In this document: positions 52,448 to 64,000 of the stretch, one piece after another | How positions within the stretch are numbered: position 1 is the first letter of the stretch | Layout: each line of letters opens with the position of its first letter | Assembly (NCBI GenBank): GCA_003220495.1 | Contig: QHSP01000020.1 | Span: 1-64,000, forward strand | From: Candidatus Rokuibacteriota bacterium | Lineage (GTDB): Bacteria; Methylomirabilota; Methylomirabilia; Rokubacteriales; CSP1-6 | Reading direction: 5' to 3' | DNA: 64,000 bases | Made by a program: the position numbers and the translations under genes | Notes under the pieces: model-generated | Told to the model about the DNA's origin: nothing | The model's database searches: none | Seen by the model: the letters and a program-made list of their open reading frames with translations, nothing else

Positions 52448-53952
52448 GCCTGCGTCCGTCGCTGCGACGCGCCCTCGTCCTCATGGCGACCGCTTTCGCC
52501 ATGGGTCTGGCGTTTCCTCGAACGGACTGGGAGGGGATCGTCTGGGTCGCCCTCACGCCGCTGATCGTCGATTCGCTGCGCCAGCCCATACGCCAGGCCT
52601 TCGGCTGGGGCTGGGTCTTCGGCACCGTGTTCTACCTGGTCCTCCTCCGGTGGCTCGATTTCACCTTCAGGACCTACAGCACGATTCCCTGGCCGCTCAC
52701 CTGGGCGGTGACGCTCGCGCTCGCGGGATATTGCGCTCTCTATGTCGGCGCCTTCGCCGCCGCGGTCTCCTGGCTCGCGCGCCGCTCGATCGTCGGGGCC
52801 CTCTGCGCATCTCCGTTCCTCTGGGTTGCCGGGGAGTGGCTTCGCGGCCATCTCTTCGGCGGCTTCCCCTGGGGGCTGCTCGGGTACTCGCAGTACCTGC
52901 GTCTGCCCGTCATCCAGATCGCCGAGCTCACGGGCGTCTACGGCGTCTCGCTGGTGATCGTGGCCGTCAACGCGGGGATCGCCGGCTGCTTCGTGCTCCC
53001 GTGGCGCCCGGCCCTCGGCGGAGTCGGCCTGGTGGGGGTGGTGCTCGGAGGCACGCTCGCCTTCGGATGGTGGCGCCTGACGGCTCCGGCTCCCCCGGGC
53101 GAGGTGAACGTGGCGGTCATGCAGCCGTCCATCGAGCAGCCACTGAAGTTCGACCCCGCGTTCGCGACGACCACCGTGGCGATCTATCTCACGCTGACGT
53201 CGCGCGCCGGCGCGGACCGCCCCGACCTGATCGTATGGCCCGAGACTGCCGCCCCCACTCCGCTCCGCCGCGATCCCGAGCTCTTGAGGACGCTGGGTGC
53301 GCTCTCAGGATCTCTGCGCGTGCCGCTCCTGGTGGGCTCGATCGACGTTGATGGATCGACTCCGCCGAAGATACGTAACGCCGCGTTTCTCCTCACCGAA
53401 CGAGGCATCGTCGGGAGGTATGATAAGATTCAGCTCGTCCCCTTCGGTGAATATGTGCCGCTAGCGGGACTGATCGGATTCGTTCGGGGCTGGGCCGAGT
53501 TCATCGCCGAGCTCGAGCCGGGCTCCAGCGCGAGCGTCTTCTCGGGCCCGCCAGCCCCGTTCGGAGTCGTAATCTGTTACGAGGGAATCTTCCCCGAGCT
53601 CGTCCGCGAATTTGTGAAAGGCGGCGCGCGCCTGATCGTGAACATGACGAACGACGCATGGTTTGGTCGTACGAGCGGCCCATGGCAACATCTCGCCATG
53701 TATCCGTTCCGGGCCGTCGAGCACCGCATCGCGGTGGTTCGCGCGGCGAACACCGGGGTCTCGGCGTTCATCGCGCCCACCGGCAAGATCGTTCGCCGCG
53801 TCCCGCTGTACGAGCGGACCACGGTGGCCGAGCGGGTACCCCTCCGGACTCGGGTGACCCTGTACTCGCGCCTCGGCGACTGGCTCGCGTACCTGGCGCT
53901 CGCCGTCTCGGGCGCCTCGCTCGCGTATCGCGCGTGGAAGCGAGCCGGCTAA
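52435..53952 (+). CDS. lnt: Apolipoprotein N-acyltransferase Lnt
   Basis: Adds the third acyl chain to lipoproteins, the last step before Lol sorting. 505 residues from GTG 52435 (overlapping the phosphoesterase by 13 bases); ATG 52483 is an alternative. About six N-terminal membrane helices (for example LTWAVTLALAGYCALYVGAF), then the nitrilase-like domain with catalytic Glu (IVWPETAAPTPL), Lys (YDKIQLVPFGEYVPL) and Cys (VICYEGIFPELVREF), and a last helix. Its presence fits the many lipoprotein genes in this window and the Lol genes 3 kb on. Confidence 0.94.
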   Translation: MGCLSLRPSLRRALVLMATAFAMGLAFPRTDWEGIVWVALTPLIVDSLRQPIRQAFGWGWVFGTVFYLVLLRWLDFTFRTYSTIPWPLTWAVTLALAGYCALYVGAFAAAVSWLARRSIVGALCASPFLWVAGEWLRGHLFGGFPWGLLGYSQYLRLPVIQIAELTGVYGVSLVIVAVNAGIAGCFVLPWRPALGGVGLVGVVLGGTLAFGWWRLTAPAPPGEVNVAVMQPSIEQPLKFDPAFATTTVAIYLTLTSRAGADRPDLIVWPETAAPTPLRRDPELLRTLGALSGSLRVPLLVGSIDVDGSTPPKIRNAAFLLTERGIVGRYDKIQLVPFGEYVPLAGLIGFVRGWAEFIAELEPGSSASVFSGPPAPFGVVICYEGIFPELVREFVKGGARLIVNMTNDAWFGRTSGPWQHLAMYPFRAVEHRIAVVRAANTGVSAFIAPTGKIVRRVPLYERTTVAERVPLRTRVTLYSRLGDWLAYLALAVSGASLAYRAWKRAG

Positions 53953-55057
53953 ATGCTCGGCGATTTCAAGCGCGACATCACGCTCTTGGCGAGCCGGCTG
54001 ACCGAGCTCCGAGGTCATCTTTGACGTCCCTGCCAAGGAACAGCGCCTCGCCGCCCTCGACGCCGAGATGGCCAAGCCGTCCTTCTGGGAGGACAACCGG
54101 CGGGCTCAGGAGGTCATCCGCGAGCGGACCGAGCTCTCGCGCCCCGTCGCGCGCCTCAAAGAACTGACCTCGAATGCCGACGACCTCACGGTGCTCCTCG
54201 AGCTCGCCGAGGAGGCCAACGACGGAAGCGTCGACGCCGAGATCGCCGACAGCATCGCCAGCCTGACGAAGGACCTCGACGAGTTCGAGCTGAAGATCAT
54301 GCTGTCGGGGCCGCACGACACGAAGGCCGCGATCGTGTCGATCCATCCCGGCGCGGGCGGGACCGAGTCGCAGGACTGGGCGCAGATGCTCCTGCGCATG
54401 TACCTGCGCTGGTGCGAGCGCGCGGGCCTCAAGGCGGAGGTCGTCGATCTGCTGCCGGGCGACGAGGCGGGGATCAAGTCGGCCACGGTCGAGGTGTCGG
54501 GCGAGTACGCCTTCGGGTACCTGCGCGGTGAAACTGGCGTGCATCGCCTCGTGCGTATCTCGCCCTTCGATGCCTCGAGCCGGCGCCAGACGAGCTTCGC
54601 CTCCGTCGCGGTCGTGCCCGAGGTGGACGACGTCGAGGTCAACGTGCGCGAGGACGAGCTCCGCGTCGACGTCTTTCGCGCGTCGGGACCGGGCGGGCAG
54701 GGCGTCAACACCGCCGACTCGGCCGTGCGCATCACGCACCTGCCGACGGGCATCGTCGTCTCGTGCCAGAACGAGCGCTCGCAGCTCCGCAACCGCGACA
54801 CCGCGATGCGAATTCTGAAGGCGAGGCTCTACGAGATCGCCGAGAAGAAGCAGCGTGAGGAGCTGGCGGAGCTGACCGGACAGAAGAAGGAGATCGCCTT
54901 CGGCAGCCAGATCCGGTCCTATACGTTTCATCCCTACCAGCTGATCAAGGATCATCGGACCGGGCTCGAGGTCGGCAACGTGGACGGCGTCATGGACGGC
55001 GACCTCGACGCCTTCATCAAGGCGTACCTGCTCTGGGCGCGAGGCCGTGAAACATGA
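53953..55057 (+). CDS. prfB: Peptide chain release factor 2, with programmed +1 frameshift
   Basis: RF2 of 367 residues, terminating at UGA and UAA. It begins right after the lnt stop. The first 23 codons ([20 protein letters not shown], then GHL) are followed by TGA at 54022-54024; a +1 shift continues as [22 protein letters not shown]2 marks: [18 protein letters not shown] (SPF anticodon-like motif) and [20 protein letters not shown] (GGQ). The lysS start overlaps the stop (ATGA). Confidence 0.95.
54011..54024 (+). promoter_or_regulatory. prfB programmed frameshift site
   Basis: GAGGT, three bases, then CTT-TGA-C: a Shine-Dalgarno-like element just upstream of the slippery CUU and the in-frame UGA, as in most bacterial prfB genes. 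RF2 shortage delays stop recognition, and ribosomes slip +1 to make full-length RF2. The element reads CGAGGT instead of the common AGGGGGT. Confidence 0.9.
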
Positions 55058-56577
55058 GTGACGACCGAGCGGGCCGCGGCCGAGGCGAATCCGTGACGAA
55101 TCCAGACGACAACGAGCTGATCCGGCTGCGTCGCGAGAAGCTCGACGCACTGCGCGGCCGCGGGACCGATCCGTTCGGCGGGCGGTATCCCGTGACGCAG
55201 TGGGCCCGCGACCTCGCCGAGCGGCTCGGCAACGCGAACGACGAAGAGCTGAAGGGTTTCGGGCCGGTGAGCCTTGCCGGCCGCGTCGTGGCGATTCGCC
55301 ATCACGGCAAGACCTGCTTCGCGCATCTCATGGACCAGACCGGACGGATCCAGCTCTACGCGCGCGCCGACGGCCTCGGCGACGAGTACGCACGGTTCGT
55401 CGAGCTGGACACCGGCGACTTCGTCGGCGTGACGGGCGAGATGTTCCGCACGCGGACGGGCGAGCTGACGGTCGCCGTGAAGACCTTCGCGTTCCTCGCC
55501 AAATCGCTTCGGCCTCTTCCCGAGAAATGGCACGGCCTGAAGGACGTGGAGACGCGCTATCGGCAGCGCTACGTGGATCTGATCGTCAACGCGGAGGCGC
55601 GCGAGATCTTCTCGATGCGCGCGCGCCTCGTTCACGGGATTCGCGCGTTCCTCGACGCCCGAGGCTTCCTCGAGGTCGAGACCCCGATGATGCAGCCGAT
55701 CCCCGGCGGCGCGATCGCGCGGCCGTTCAAGACGCATCACAACGCCCTCGACCTCGACCTCTATCTGCGCATCGCGCCCGAGCTCTACCTCAAGCGCCTG
55801 CTCGTGGGCGGCTTCGAGCGGGTCTACGAGATCAATCGGAACTTCCGGAACGAGGGGATCTCGACCCTGCACAACCCCGAGTTCACGACGCTCGAGTTCT
55901 ACCAGGCCTACGCCGACTACTCGGACCTGATGGAGCTGACCGAGTCGCTCTTCGTCGAGCTCGCCCATGCGCTGCGCGGCTCGCTGTCCTTGACCTGGGG
56001 CGAGCATTCGCTCGACCTCAAGCCGCCCTGGCGACGGCTGGCGTTCTTCGACGGGATCTCGCAGGCCCTCGGGCTCGGCGTGACGCCCGCGACGGATGTC
56101 GCCACCATCGCGCGGGCGGCGGCGCCGCGCGGGATCGCCCACGACGGGGGCCCGGCGTGGAAGCTGTGGAAAGACGTGTTCGAGACCTTGGTCGAGCCGA
56201 CGCTCGTTCAACCGACGTTCGTCATCGACTTTCCGACCGAGCTCTCCCCGCTCGCCAAGCGCAAGCGCGACAACCCGCAGCTCGTCGATCGGTTCGAGCT
56301 GTTCGTCGCGCGGCACGAGATGGCCAACGCCTACAGCGAGCTGAACGACCCGATCGACCAGCTGGCGCGTTTCCGCGAGCAGGCGGCCCTGCAGGCGCGC
56401 GGTGACGACGAGGCCCACTGGCTCGACGAGGACTACGTCCGCGCGCTGGAGTACGGCATGCCGCCGGCGGCGGGTGAGGGGATCGGCATCGACCGGCTGC
56501 TCATGATGTTCGCGAATCAGCCGTCGATCCGCGAGACGATCCTGTTCCCGCTGCTGCGGCCCGAGGGCGGCCGATGA
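55054..56577 (+). CDS. lysS: Lysyl-tRNA synthetase, class II
   Basis: A 507-residue class II LysRS. OB-fold anticodon domain ([31 protein letters not shown]). Motif 1 around [20 protein letters not shown], motif 2 [20 protein letters not shown], motif 3 [14 protein letters not shown] 15-residue N-terminal extension is Arg/Gly-rich. Coupled to prfB (ATGA), as in many bacteria, and to the next gene (ATGA). Confidence 0.96.
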   Translation: MSDDRAGRGRGESVTNPDDNELIRLRREKLDALRGRGTDPFGGRYPVTQWARDLAERLGNANDEELKGFGPVSLAGRVVAIRHHGKTCFAHLMDQTGRIQLYARADGLGDEYARFVELDTGDFVGVTGEMFRTRTGELTVAVKTFAFLAKSLRPLPEKWHGLKDVETRYRQRYVDLIVNAEAREIFSMRARLVHGIRAFLDARGFLEVETPMMQPIPGGAIARPFKTHHNALDLDLYLRIAPELYLKRLLVGGFERVYEINRNFRNEGISTLHNPEFTTLEFYQAYADYSDLMELTESLFVELAHALRGSLSLTWGEHSLDLKPPWRRLAFFDGISQALGLGVTPATDVATIARAAAPRGIAHDGGPAWKLWKDVFETLVEPTLVQPTFVIDFPTELSPLAKRKRDNPQLVDRFELFVARHEMANAYSELNDPIDQLARFREQAALQARGDDEAHWLDEDYVRALEYGMPPAAGEGIGIDRLLMMFANQPSIRETILFPLLRPEGGR

Positions 56578-57806
56578 AGGGCGGGCTGCCCTTCGAGCTC
56601 CTCCTCGGCTTCCGCTATCTGCGGTCGCGCGGGCAGCGCACGAACCTCTCGCTCTTCGTCTGGATCGGCCTGGGCGGCGTCTTCCTCGGCGTCGCCGCGC
56701 TCATCGTCGTGCTCGCGGTGATGACCGGCTTCCAGGACGGGATCCGGGATCGGATCATCGCCGGGAGCCCGCACCTGCTGATCTTCCAGGCCGGCGCGCA
56801 AGGGCTCGACGACGCCGACAAGGTGGCCGCGCGCGTGAAGGCCATCCGCGGCGTCCACTCGGCCACGCCCTTCGTCCATCAGCAGGCGCTCTTCACGACC
56901 TCGAACGGTGGCGCGCGCGGCGGCTTGATCCGCGGGGTCGATCTGGCGGCGCCGGCGGTGCGCGAGGACGTCCGCTCGCAGCTCCGGCAGGGCTCGATCG
57001 ATCCGCTCGCCGACGGCGCGCCCGCGATCTTGCTCGGTCGCGAGCTGGCGCGAAGCCTCGGCGTGTTCCCCGGCGACTCGGTCACGGTGATCTCACCCGA
57101 GGGGGCCATGACCGCCGTGGGCATGGTCCCCAAGATGCGGCGCTACCCCGTGGCCGGCACGATCGAGATCGGCATGCACGAGTACGATTCCTCCATCGCG
57201 TACCTGAGCCTGCCCCAGGCGAAGGAGTTCGCCGGGCTCATCGGCGTCACCGGCATCGAGGTCAAGCTGAACGACCCGTTCGACGCCAAGAACGTCAGCC
57301 GGCTCGTCGCCGCCCAGCTCGGCTTCCGGTTCTGGGTGCGCGACTGGATGGAGATGAACCGAAGCCTCTTCGCGGCGCTCCAGCTCGAGAAACTGGCTCT
57401 CTTCGTCGTCGTGACGATCATCGTGCTGGTCGCGGCGTTCGCGATCATCGGTCATCTCGTGCTCCTCGTCGCCGAGAAGCGCAAGGAGATCGGGATCCTC
57501 AAGGCGGTCGGCGCCTCGTCGCGGTCGATCACCCTGGTGTTCTTCGCCGTCGGCATGACGATCGGCGTCGCCGGCACGGCGGCCGGCGCGGCCGCGGGCC
57601 TCAGCTTGATCTGGGCCCAGAACACCTACAAGGTGATTCGGCTGGCCGGCGACGTGTATCAGATCGACCACCTGCCGATGAAGCTGACGATGAGCGACGG
57701 GCTCATGATCATCGGCGCCACGCTCCTCCTGTCCTTCCTGGCCACGATCATCCCGGCCAAGCGAGCGGGCTCGCTGGCGCCGGTCGACGTGCTCCGATAT
57801 GAGTGA
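56574..57806 (+). CDS. Lipoprotein-releasing ABC transporter permease, LolC/LolE family
   Basis: A 410-residue permease. First helix [20 protein letters not shown] with following [14 protein letters not shown]; a large periplasmic domain (about 50-270); three C-terminal helices ([20 protein letters not shown], and two more) with [19 protein letters not shown] as the coupling motif. Only one permease gene is present beside one lolD, so the transporter may be a homodimeric LolF-like type. It moves lipoproteins out of the inner membrane for outer-membrane sorting. Confidence 0.92.
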   Translation: MKGGLPFELLLGFRYLRSRGQRTNLSLFVWIGLGGVFLGVAALIVVLAVMTGFQDGIRDRIIAGSPHLLIFQAGAQGLDDADKVAARVKAIRGVHSATPFVHQQALFTTSNGGARGGLIRGVDLAAPAVREDVRSQLRQGSIDPLADGAPAILLGRELARSLGVFPGDSVTVISPEGAMTAVGMVPKMRRYPVAGTIEIGMHEYDSSIAYLSLPQAKEFAGLIGVTGIEVKLNDPFDAKNVSRLVAAQLGFRFWVRDWMEMNRSLFAALQLEKLALFVVVTIIVLVAAFAIIGHLVLLVAEKRKEIGILKAVGASSRSITLVFFAVGMTIGVAGTAAGAAAGLSLIWAQNTYKVIRLAGDVYQIDHLPMKLTMSDGLMIIGATLLLSFLATIIPAKRAGSLAPVDVLRYE

Positions 57807-58515
57807 CGACGCGCGTCCCGCCCTGCTCGTCGGCGAGGAGTTGGAGAAAGAGTACCGGTCCGGCCCGGAAGTCGTCCGCGTTCTTCGCGGCGCGAGCGTG
57901 AGAATCGCGCCCGGGGAATTCGTGGCCCTTCTGGGAGCCTCCGGCGTCGGCAAGTCGACTTTGCTGCACCTGCTCGGCGGGCTCGACCGGCCGACGGCCG
58001 GGCGCGTCCTATTCCAGGGAGAAGATCTCGCGGTGTGGGCGGAGGCCGGGCTCGCGCGTTACCGGCGTCGCGACGTCGGCTTCGTCTTTCAGTTCTACAA
58101 TCTTCTCGGCGACATGAGCGCGCTCGAGAACGCGATGATCCCCGCGCTGATCGAGCGCAAGCCCACGCGCCAGGTCAGAGAGCTCGCCGCGGCCGCACTC
58201 GCCGAAGTCGGCCTCGCCGATCGGTTGAATCACCTCCCCGGAGAGCTCTCGGGCGGTGAGCAGCAGCGGGTCGCAATCGCTCGGGCCCTCATCAACAACC
58301 CCAAGGTGATCCTCGCCGACGAGCCGACGGGCAATCTGGACCCCAAGACGAGCGAGGTCATCTACGATCTCTTCCTCCGGCTTCAGGCCGAGCGCGGGCT
58401 TGCTTTTCTCGTGGCCACCCACAACCCCGACCTGGCCCAGAAAGCGGAACGGGGCTATCGCCTGGTGGAGGGCCGCGCGCGCGAGATCCACGGCGAGCCG
58501 ACGTCGATCGGATAA
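57799..58515 (+). CDS. lolD: Lipoprotein-releasing ABC transporter ATPase LolD
   Basis: A 238-residue ABC ATPase overlapping the permease gene by eight bases. Walker [22 protein letters not shown]-loop [20 protein letters not shown], signature [16 protein letters not shown], Walker [19 protein letters not shown]-loop [10 protein letters not shown]. Supplies energy to the preceding permease. Confidence 0.94.
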   Translation: MSDDARPALLVGEELEKEYRSGPEVVRVLRGASVRIAPGEFVALLGASGVGKSTLLHLLGGLDRPTAGRVLFQGEDLAVWAEAGLARYRRRDVGFVFQFYNLLGDMSALENAMIPALIERKPTRQVRELAAAALAEVGLADRLNHLPGELSGGEQQRVAIARALINNPKVILADEPTGNLDPKTSEVIYDLFLRLQAERGLAFLVATHNPDLAQKAERGYRLVEGRAREIHGEPTSIG

Positions 58516-58649
58516 GGGTTTCGCGCAGTTAGTGCGCCGAGGGGAAAAAAGGCTAGCGGGCTTGGAGGCGGTGGGCTATACTGAAGTCGCAGTCTGGTAA
58601 CTAGCCGTCAGCGCAAGTAAATTCGCACGCGAAGGGGTGGGGCACACCA

Positions 58650-61097
<2,448 letters not shown>

Positions 61098-61123
61098 CGC
61101 ACCGCCTCCGCACGCCTGAGCGC

Positions 61124-63388
61124 TTGGTGTCGACAGCAGGCCGGGTGTGTCTCGCGGTCGTCATCGTTCTCACGGCGGGCCTCTTCATCGCTTCGACGGC
61201 GCGGGCGCAGCAGTCCCAACCGGCGCCCATCATCATCCGGGACATCCACGTCGAGGGCAATCGGCGTGTCCAGGACGCCGTGATCCTCGGCCGCGTCAAG
61301 AGCACCGTCGGCTCGACCTTCAACCCCTCGCTTCTCTCCGAGGACATCCGCTCCATCTTCGGCCTCGGCTTCTTCGATGACGTCCAGCTGCGGGTCGAGG
61401 ACTTCGAGGGCGGCGTGCGGATCGTCTTCACCGTTTCGGAACGGCCCTTCGTGCGCGACGTCGACTTCGTCGGGAACAAGAAGGAAGACCGGGACACGCT
61501 GCAGGACAAGATCGACATCAAGCTCGGGAGCGTCTACAACCCGGTCGACGTGCAGCGCGCGGTCGAGAAGCTGCGAGACTTCTACGAGGACGAGGGCTAC
61601 TTCGAGGTCCAGATCACCCCCACCGTCGAGAAGTTCGCCGACTCGGACGTGAAGCTGATCTTCAACATCGTCGAGGGGCGCCAGATCACGATCGAGTCGA
61701 TCGTGTTCAAGGGCAACAAGGGGCTGCGGGACGACCAGCTCAAGGACGCGATGGAGACGAAGGAGCGCCAGTACTTCATCCTGCGCGGCAAGGTGCAGCG
61801 CCAGCGCCTCGAGCAGGACATCGACCGCATCATCGCCACCTACAACGACAACGGCTATATCCAGGCGCGCGTGGAATCGTACGACGTCGCCGTCGACCGC
61901 GAGAAGGCGCGGGTGACCATCACGATCGTGGTCGTCGAGGGGCCGCAGTTCCGGGTCGGCGACGTCAAGATCACCGGCGTCACCCTGCTGCCGGAGGCCG
62001 AGGTCGAGCGGCAGATCCGGCTGAAGACCGGCGACGTGTTCTCGGTGACCCGGATCCGCGACAGCGTGACCGGGGTTCTGAACCTCTACAGCGCGATCGG
62101 CCGCGCCTCGGCCGACGTGAACCCCAAGCGCGATCAGCTGCCGGCGATCAACCAGATCAACCTGACGTTCGAGATCACCGAGGGACCCGAGGTCTACGTC
62201 GAGCGCATCAACATCAGCGGCAACGTCCGGAGCGAGGACAAGATCCTTCGGCGGGAGCTGCCGCTGCACGAGGGCGATCTCTACACGCTGCAGAACAAGG
62301 AAAAGGCCCGGCAGCGGCTCGTCAACCTGGGCTACTTCGAGACCGTCAACGTCGACACGCAGCCCGGTTCCGACAAGACCCGGATCATCGTGAACATCGT
62401 GGTGGTCGAGCGGGCCACCGGTATCTTCAGCATCGGCGGCGGCTACTCCTCGGTGGATTCTCTGGTCGGCACGATCGACCTCGCCCAGCGCAACTTCCTG
62501 GGCCGCGGCTGGGAGGTCGCGATCCGGATCCGGGCCGGCGCGACGACGCAGCAGGGCACGATCAGCTTCACCGATCCCTGGCTGTTCGATCGGCCGCTCT
62601 CGGGCGGCTTCGACATCTACAAGAGCATCCGCAACTACCAGGACTACACCTACGACACCACCGGCTTGAATCTCCGACTGAGTCACCCGTTCGCCGAATA
62701 CTGGCGCTGGCACACGGGCTATCGCATCTCGCAGGACATCGTCAACAACCTCAGCGACACCGCGCCCCCGGATCTGGTGGAGCAGAAGGGCACGACGATC
62801 ACCTCCGCGATCGGTGCCTCGCTCACCCGCGACAGTCGCGACCTGATCGCAGCGCCGTCCAAGGGCGGGCAGACCACGATCAGCCTTGACTTCGCCGGGC
62901 TCGGGGGCGACTCGCAGTTCTACAAGGCAACCTTCCTCCAGACGTATTTCAAGCCGATCTGGTTCGGCCACGTCCTGGGGACTCGGTTCGAGGCCGGATA
63001 CGGCGAGGGGTGGGGGGGGAAGGATCTGCCGATCTGGGAGCGCTTCTACCTGGGGGGTCCTAACACGATCCGCGCCTTCAAGTTCCGGAGTGTCTCGCCG
63101 GTCGACGACGCCGGGTTCAAGACGGGTGGCACCAGCGAGATCATCGCCAATGTCGAGTACGTCATCCCCCTGCCATTCGGCTTGCGGGTCGCGATGTTCT
63201 TCGACGTCGGGAACGTCTATGGGTTCGGTACCCCATTCGATCCAACGGATCTGCGGTATGGACCGGGTGCGGGTATACGATGGCAGTCGCCGTTCGGGCC
63301 TATCCGGATGGACTATGGTCTGAACATCGACCGGCGGGCGGGCGAGGGGCCCGGGGCGTTTCACTTCTCTGTAGGCTCGCCGTTTTAG
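61124..63388 (+). CDS. bamA: Outer-membrane protein assembly factor BamA
   Basis: Omp85 insertase of 754 residues. Signal (CLAVVIVLTAGLFIASTARA), five POTRA domains (first IIIRDIHVEGNRRVQDAVIL, later ISGNVRSEDKILRRELPLHE), then a 16-strand barrel beginning near IFSIGGGYSSVDSLVGTIDL and ending HFSVGSPF with the terminal Phe. The L6 motif normally VRGF/Y reads NTIRAFKFRS. Start TTG 61124 or GTG 61127; no ATG is near. 26 bases after clpC. Followed by skp, the usual order. Confidence 0.94.
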   Translation: MVSTAGRVCLAVVIVLTAGLFIASTARAQQSQPAPIIIRDIHVEGNRRVQDAVILGRVKSTVGSTFNPSLLSEDIRSIFGLGFFDDVQLRVEDFEGGVRIVFTVSERPFVRDVDFVGNKKEDRDTLQDKIDIKLGSVYNPVDVQRAVEKLRDFYEDEGYFEVQITPTVEKFADSDVKLIFNIVEGRQITIESIVFKGNKGLRDDQLKDAMETKERQYFILRGKVQRQRLEQDIDRIIATYNDNGYIQARVESYDVAVDREKARVTITIVVVEGPQFRVGDVKITGVTLLPEAEVERQIRLKTGDVFSVTRIRDSVTGVLNLYSAIGRASADVNPKRDQLPAINQINLTFEITEGPEVYVERINISGNVRSEDKILRRELPLHEGDLYTLQNKEKARQRLVNLGYFETVNVDTQPGSDKTRIIVNIVVVERATGIFSIGGGYSSVDSLVGTIDLAQRNFLGRGWEVAIRIRAGATTQQGTISFTDPWLFDRPLSGGFDIYKSIRNYQDYTYDTTGLNLRLSHPFAEYWRWHTGYRISQDIVNNLSDTAPPDLVEQKGTTITSAIGASLTRDSRDLIAAPSKGGQTTISLDFAGLGGDSQFYKATFLQTYFKPIWFGHVLGTRFEAGYGEGWGGKDLPIWERFYLGGPNTIRAFKFRSVSPVDDAGFKTGGTSEIIANVEYVIPLPFGLRVAMFFDVGNVYGFGTPFDPTDLRYGPGAGIRWQSPFGPIRMDYGLNIDRRAGEGPGAFHFSVGSPF

Positions 63389-63414
63389 GAGGCTCGCCTT
63401 TTTAGGAGGGTCGG

Positions 63415-63987
63415 ATGAGGTATTGGAGTGGTGTACTCACACTGGTGGGTGGGCTCCTGGTTGCCGGACCGAGCCCCGTCGCGGCCCAACAACCCGCGCC
63501 GGCAGCCGCGGTCCCGGCGTCGTCGATCCGGATCGCGTATATCGACGTGCAGCGCGTGCTGGCGCGCTCGTCGGCCGGTGTGGCGGCGCGCGAGCAGCTC
63601 GAGCGGGAGAAGTCGGTGATGCAGAAGGAGATGGACGGCAAGCGTCAGGAGCTCGAGAAGCTGCGCGATGAGCTCGAGAAGAAGGGCCCCCTGATGACGG
63701 CCGACGCTCGGCGTGAGAAGCAAGAGGTGTTTGAGCGAAAGCGGCGCGACGCCGCGCGGATGATGGACGACTTCCAGAAGGAGCTCGAGAAGAAGGAGCA
63801 GTCGCTGCTGCAACGCGTGCTCCAGGATCTGTCGGGCGTCATCGAAAAGGTCGGCAAGGACCGGGGCTACTACATGATCGTGGAAAAGCGTGGCGCCTCG
63901 GTCCTGTACGCCTCGCCCGACGCGGATCTGACCGACGAGGTCATCAGCGCGTACAACCAGGCGGCTCCGCCGAAGAAGACGCCCTGA
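63415..63987 (+). CDS. skp: OmpH/Skp family periplasmic chaperone
   Basis: A 190-residue exported coiled-coil chaperone that keeps unfolded outer-membrane proteins soluble on their way to BamA. Signal VLTLVGGLLVAGPSPVAAQQ, then SIRIAYIDVQRVLARSSAGV (family start), long basic/acidic helices (EKSVMQKEMDGKRQELEKLR, DFQKELEKKEQSLLQRVLQD), and the returning strand GYYMIVEKRGASVLYASPDA with DLTDEVI. 26 bases after bamA. The next gene starts in its stop. Confidence 0.94.
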   Translation: MRYWSGVLTLVGGLLVAGPSPVAAQQPAPAAAVPASSIRIAYIDVQRVLARSSAGVAAREQLEREKSVMQKEMDGKRQELEKLRDELEKKGPLMTADARREKQEVFERKRRDAARMMDDFQKELEKKEQSLLQRVLQDLSGVIEKVGKDRGYYMIVEKRGASVLYASPDADLTDEVISAYNQAAPPKKTP

Positions 63988-64000
63988 TGAGCACGCCCGC
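63987..64000 (+). CDS. Start of next gene (cut by window edge)
   Basis: ATGAGCACGCCC begins inside the skp stop (TGATG), so a coupled gene follows. By known gene order lpxD or fabZ would be expected, but only four codons are visible, so no product can be named. Confidence 0.4.

Noticed and set aside
54022-54024. Stop codon early in prfB as evidence of a broken gene
   Set aside because: It matches the classic CTT-TGA-C programmed frameshift with an SD-like element upstream, so the gene is intact.

Overview
The window looks like chromosomal DNA of a high-GC, double-membrane (Gram-negative) bacterium. Evidence seen directly: BamA, Skp, Lnt, LolC/E- and LolD-type proteins, an RND efflux operon and many lipoproteins show an outer membrane, and a ClpC-type Clp ATPase is present. 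This mixture, with the many PEP-mutase, SDR and amidohydrolase genes, resembles uncultured Methylomirabilota/Candidatus Rokubacteria. That assignment is inference only, because the window holds no rRNA or taxonomic marker tree. I found no tRNA, rRNA, CRISPR array or intact insertion sequence.

Layout. (1) 1-4.2 kb: end of an RND efflux operon (outer-membrane factor and adaptor), then a divergent SDR / PEP-mutase-family pair. (2) 4.2-26 kb: a loose accessory stretch of small genes on both strands. It holds small lipoproteins, a cupin, a META-domain protein, a phosphodiester glycosidase, an M19 dipeptidase, a beta-barrel protein, a DUF2071 protein and an amidase. It also holds several decayed genes: a HAD fragment, an XRE-like remnant, internally deleted DUF4142 and Ku genes, and a DUF1440-like fragment. 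Running through it is an unnamed cysteine-rich zinc-finger family with six copies (4.7, 8.9, 21.1, 24.3, 24.8 and 25.2 kb). One copy carries an extra C-terminal module that also stands alone at 14.8 kb. (3) 26-32.3 kb: GNAT/SDR pair, dihydropyrimidinase-like amidohydrolase, HIT protein and two tiny genes. Then come a membrane-anchored trypsin-like protease fused to a rhodanese domain, and a secreted protein made of about 20 copies of a nine-residue repeat. (4) 32.5-64 kb: a dense block entirely on the + strand, with most genes overlapping by 1-17 bases. It runs M16 peptidase pair - rhomboid - tlyA - nadK - recN - secA, then smc - rodZ - ftsY - ribD - ribE - ribBA - ribH - nusB - phosphoesterase - lnt - prfB - lysS - lolC/E-type - lolD, then clpC, then bamA - skp.

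How the genes work together. The + block joins protein export and membrane biogenesis (SecA, FtsY, Lnt, Lol, BamA, Skp, rhomboid, M16) with chromosome maintenance (SMC, RecN), a complete riboflavin pathway, and translation/quality control (NusB, RF2, LysRS, TlyA, ClpC). prfB carries the usual in-frame UGA and +1 frameshift site.

Most notable observations. (a) The protease-rhodanese gene has an in-frame UGA in the rhodanese active-site loop. Downstream translation continues as rhodanese sequence, and a two-tier hairpin lies 21 nt after the UGA, which makes it a strong selenoprotein candidate. (b) The multi-copy zinc-finger family, with tandem triplication, module fusion and a decaying copy, appears undescribed. 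(c) The nine-residue tandem-repeat secreted protein lies next to that protease. (d) A Ku gene has lost its DNA-binding core but kept its reading frame. (e) A second two-member family of small proteins occurs at 6.0 and 17.6 kb.
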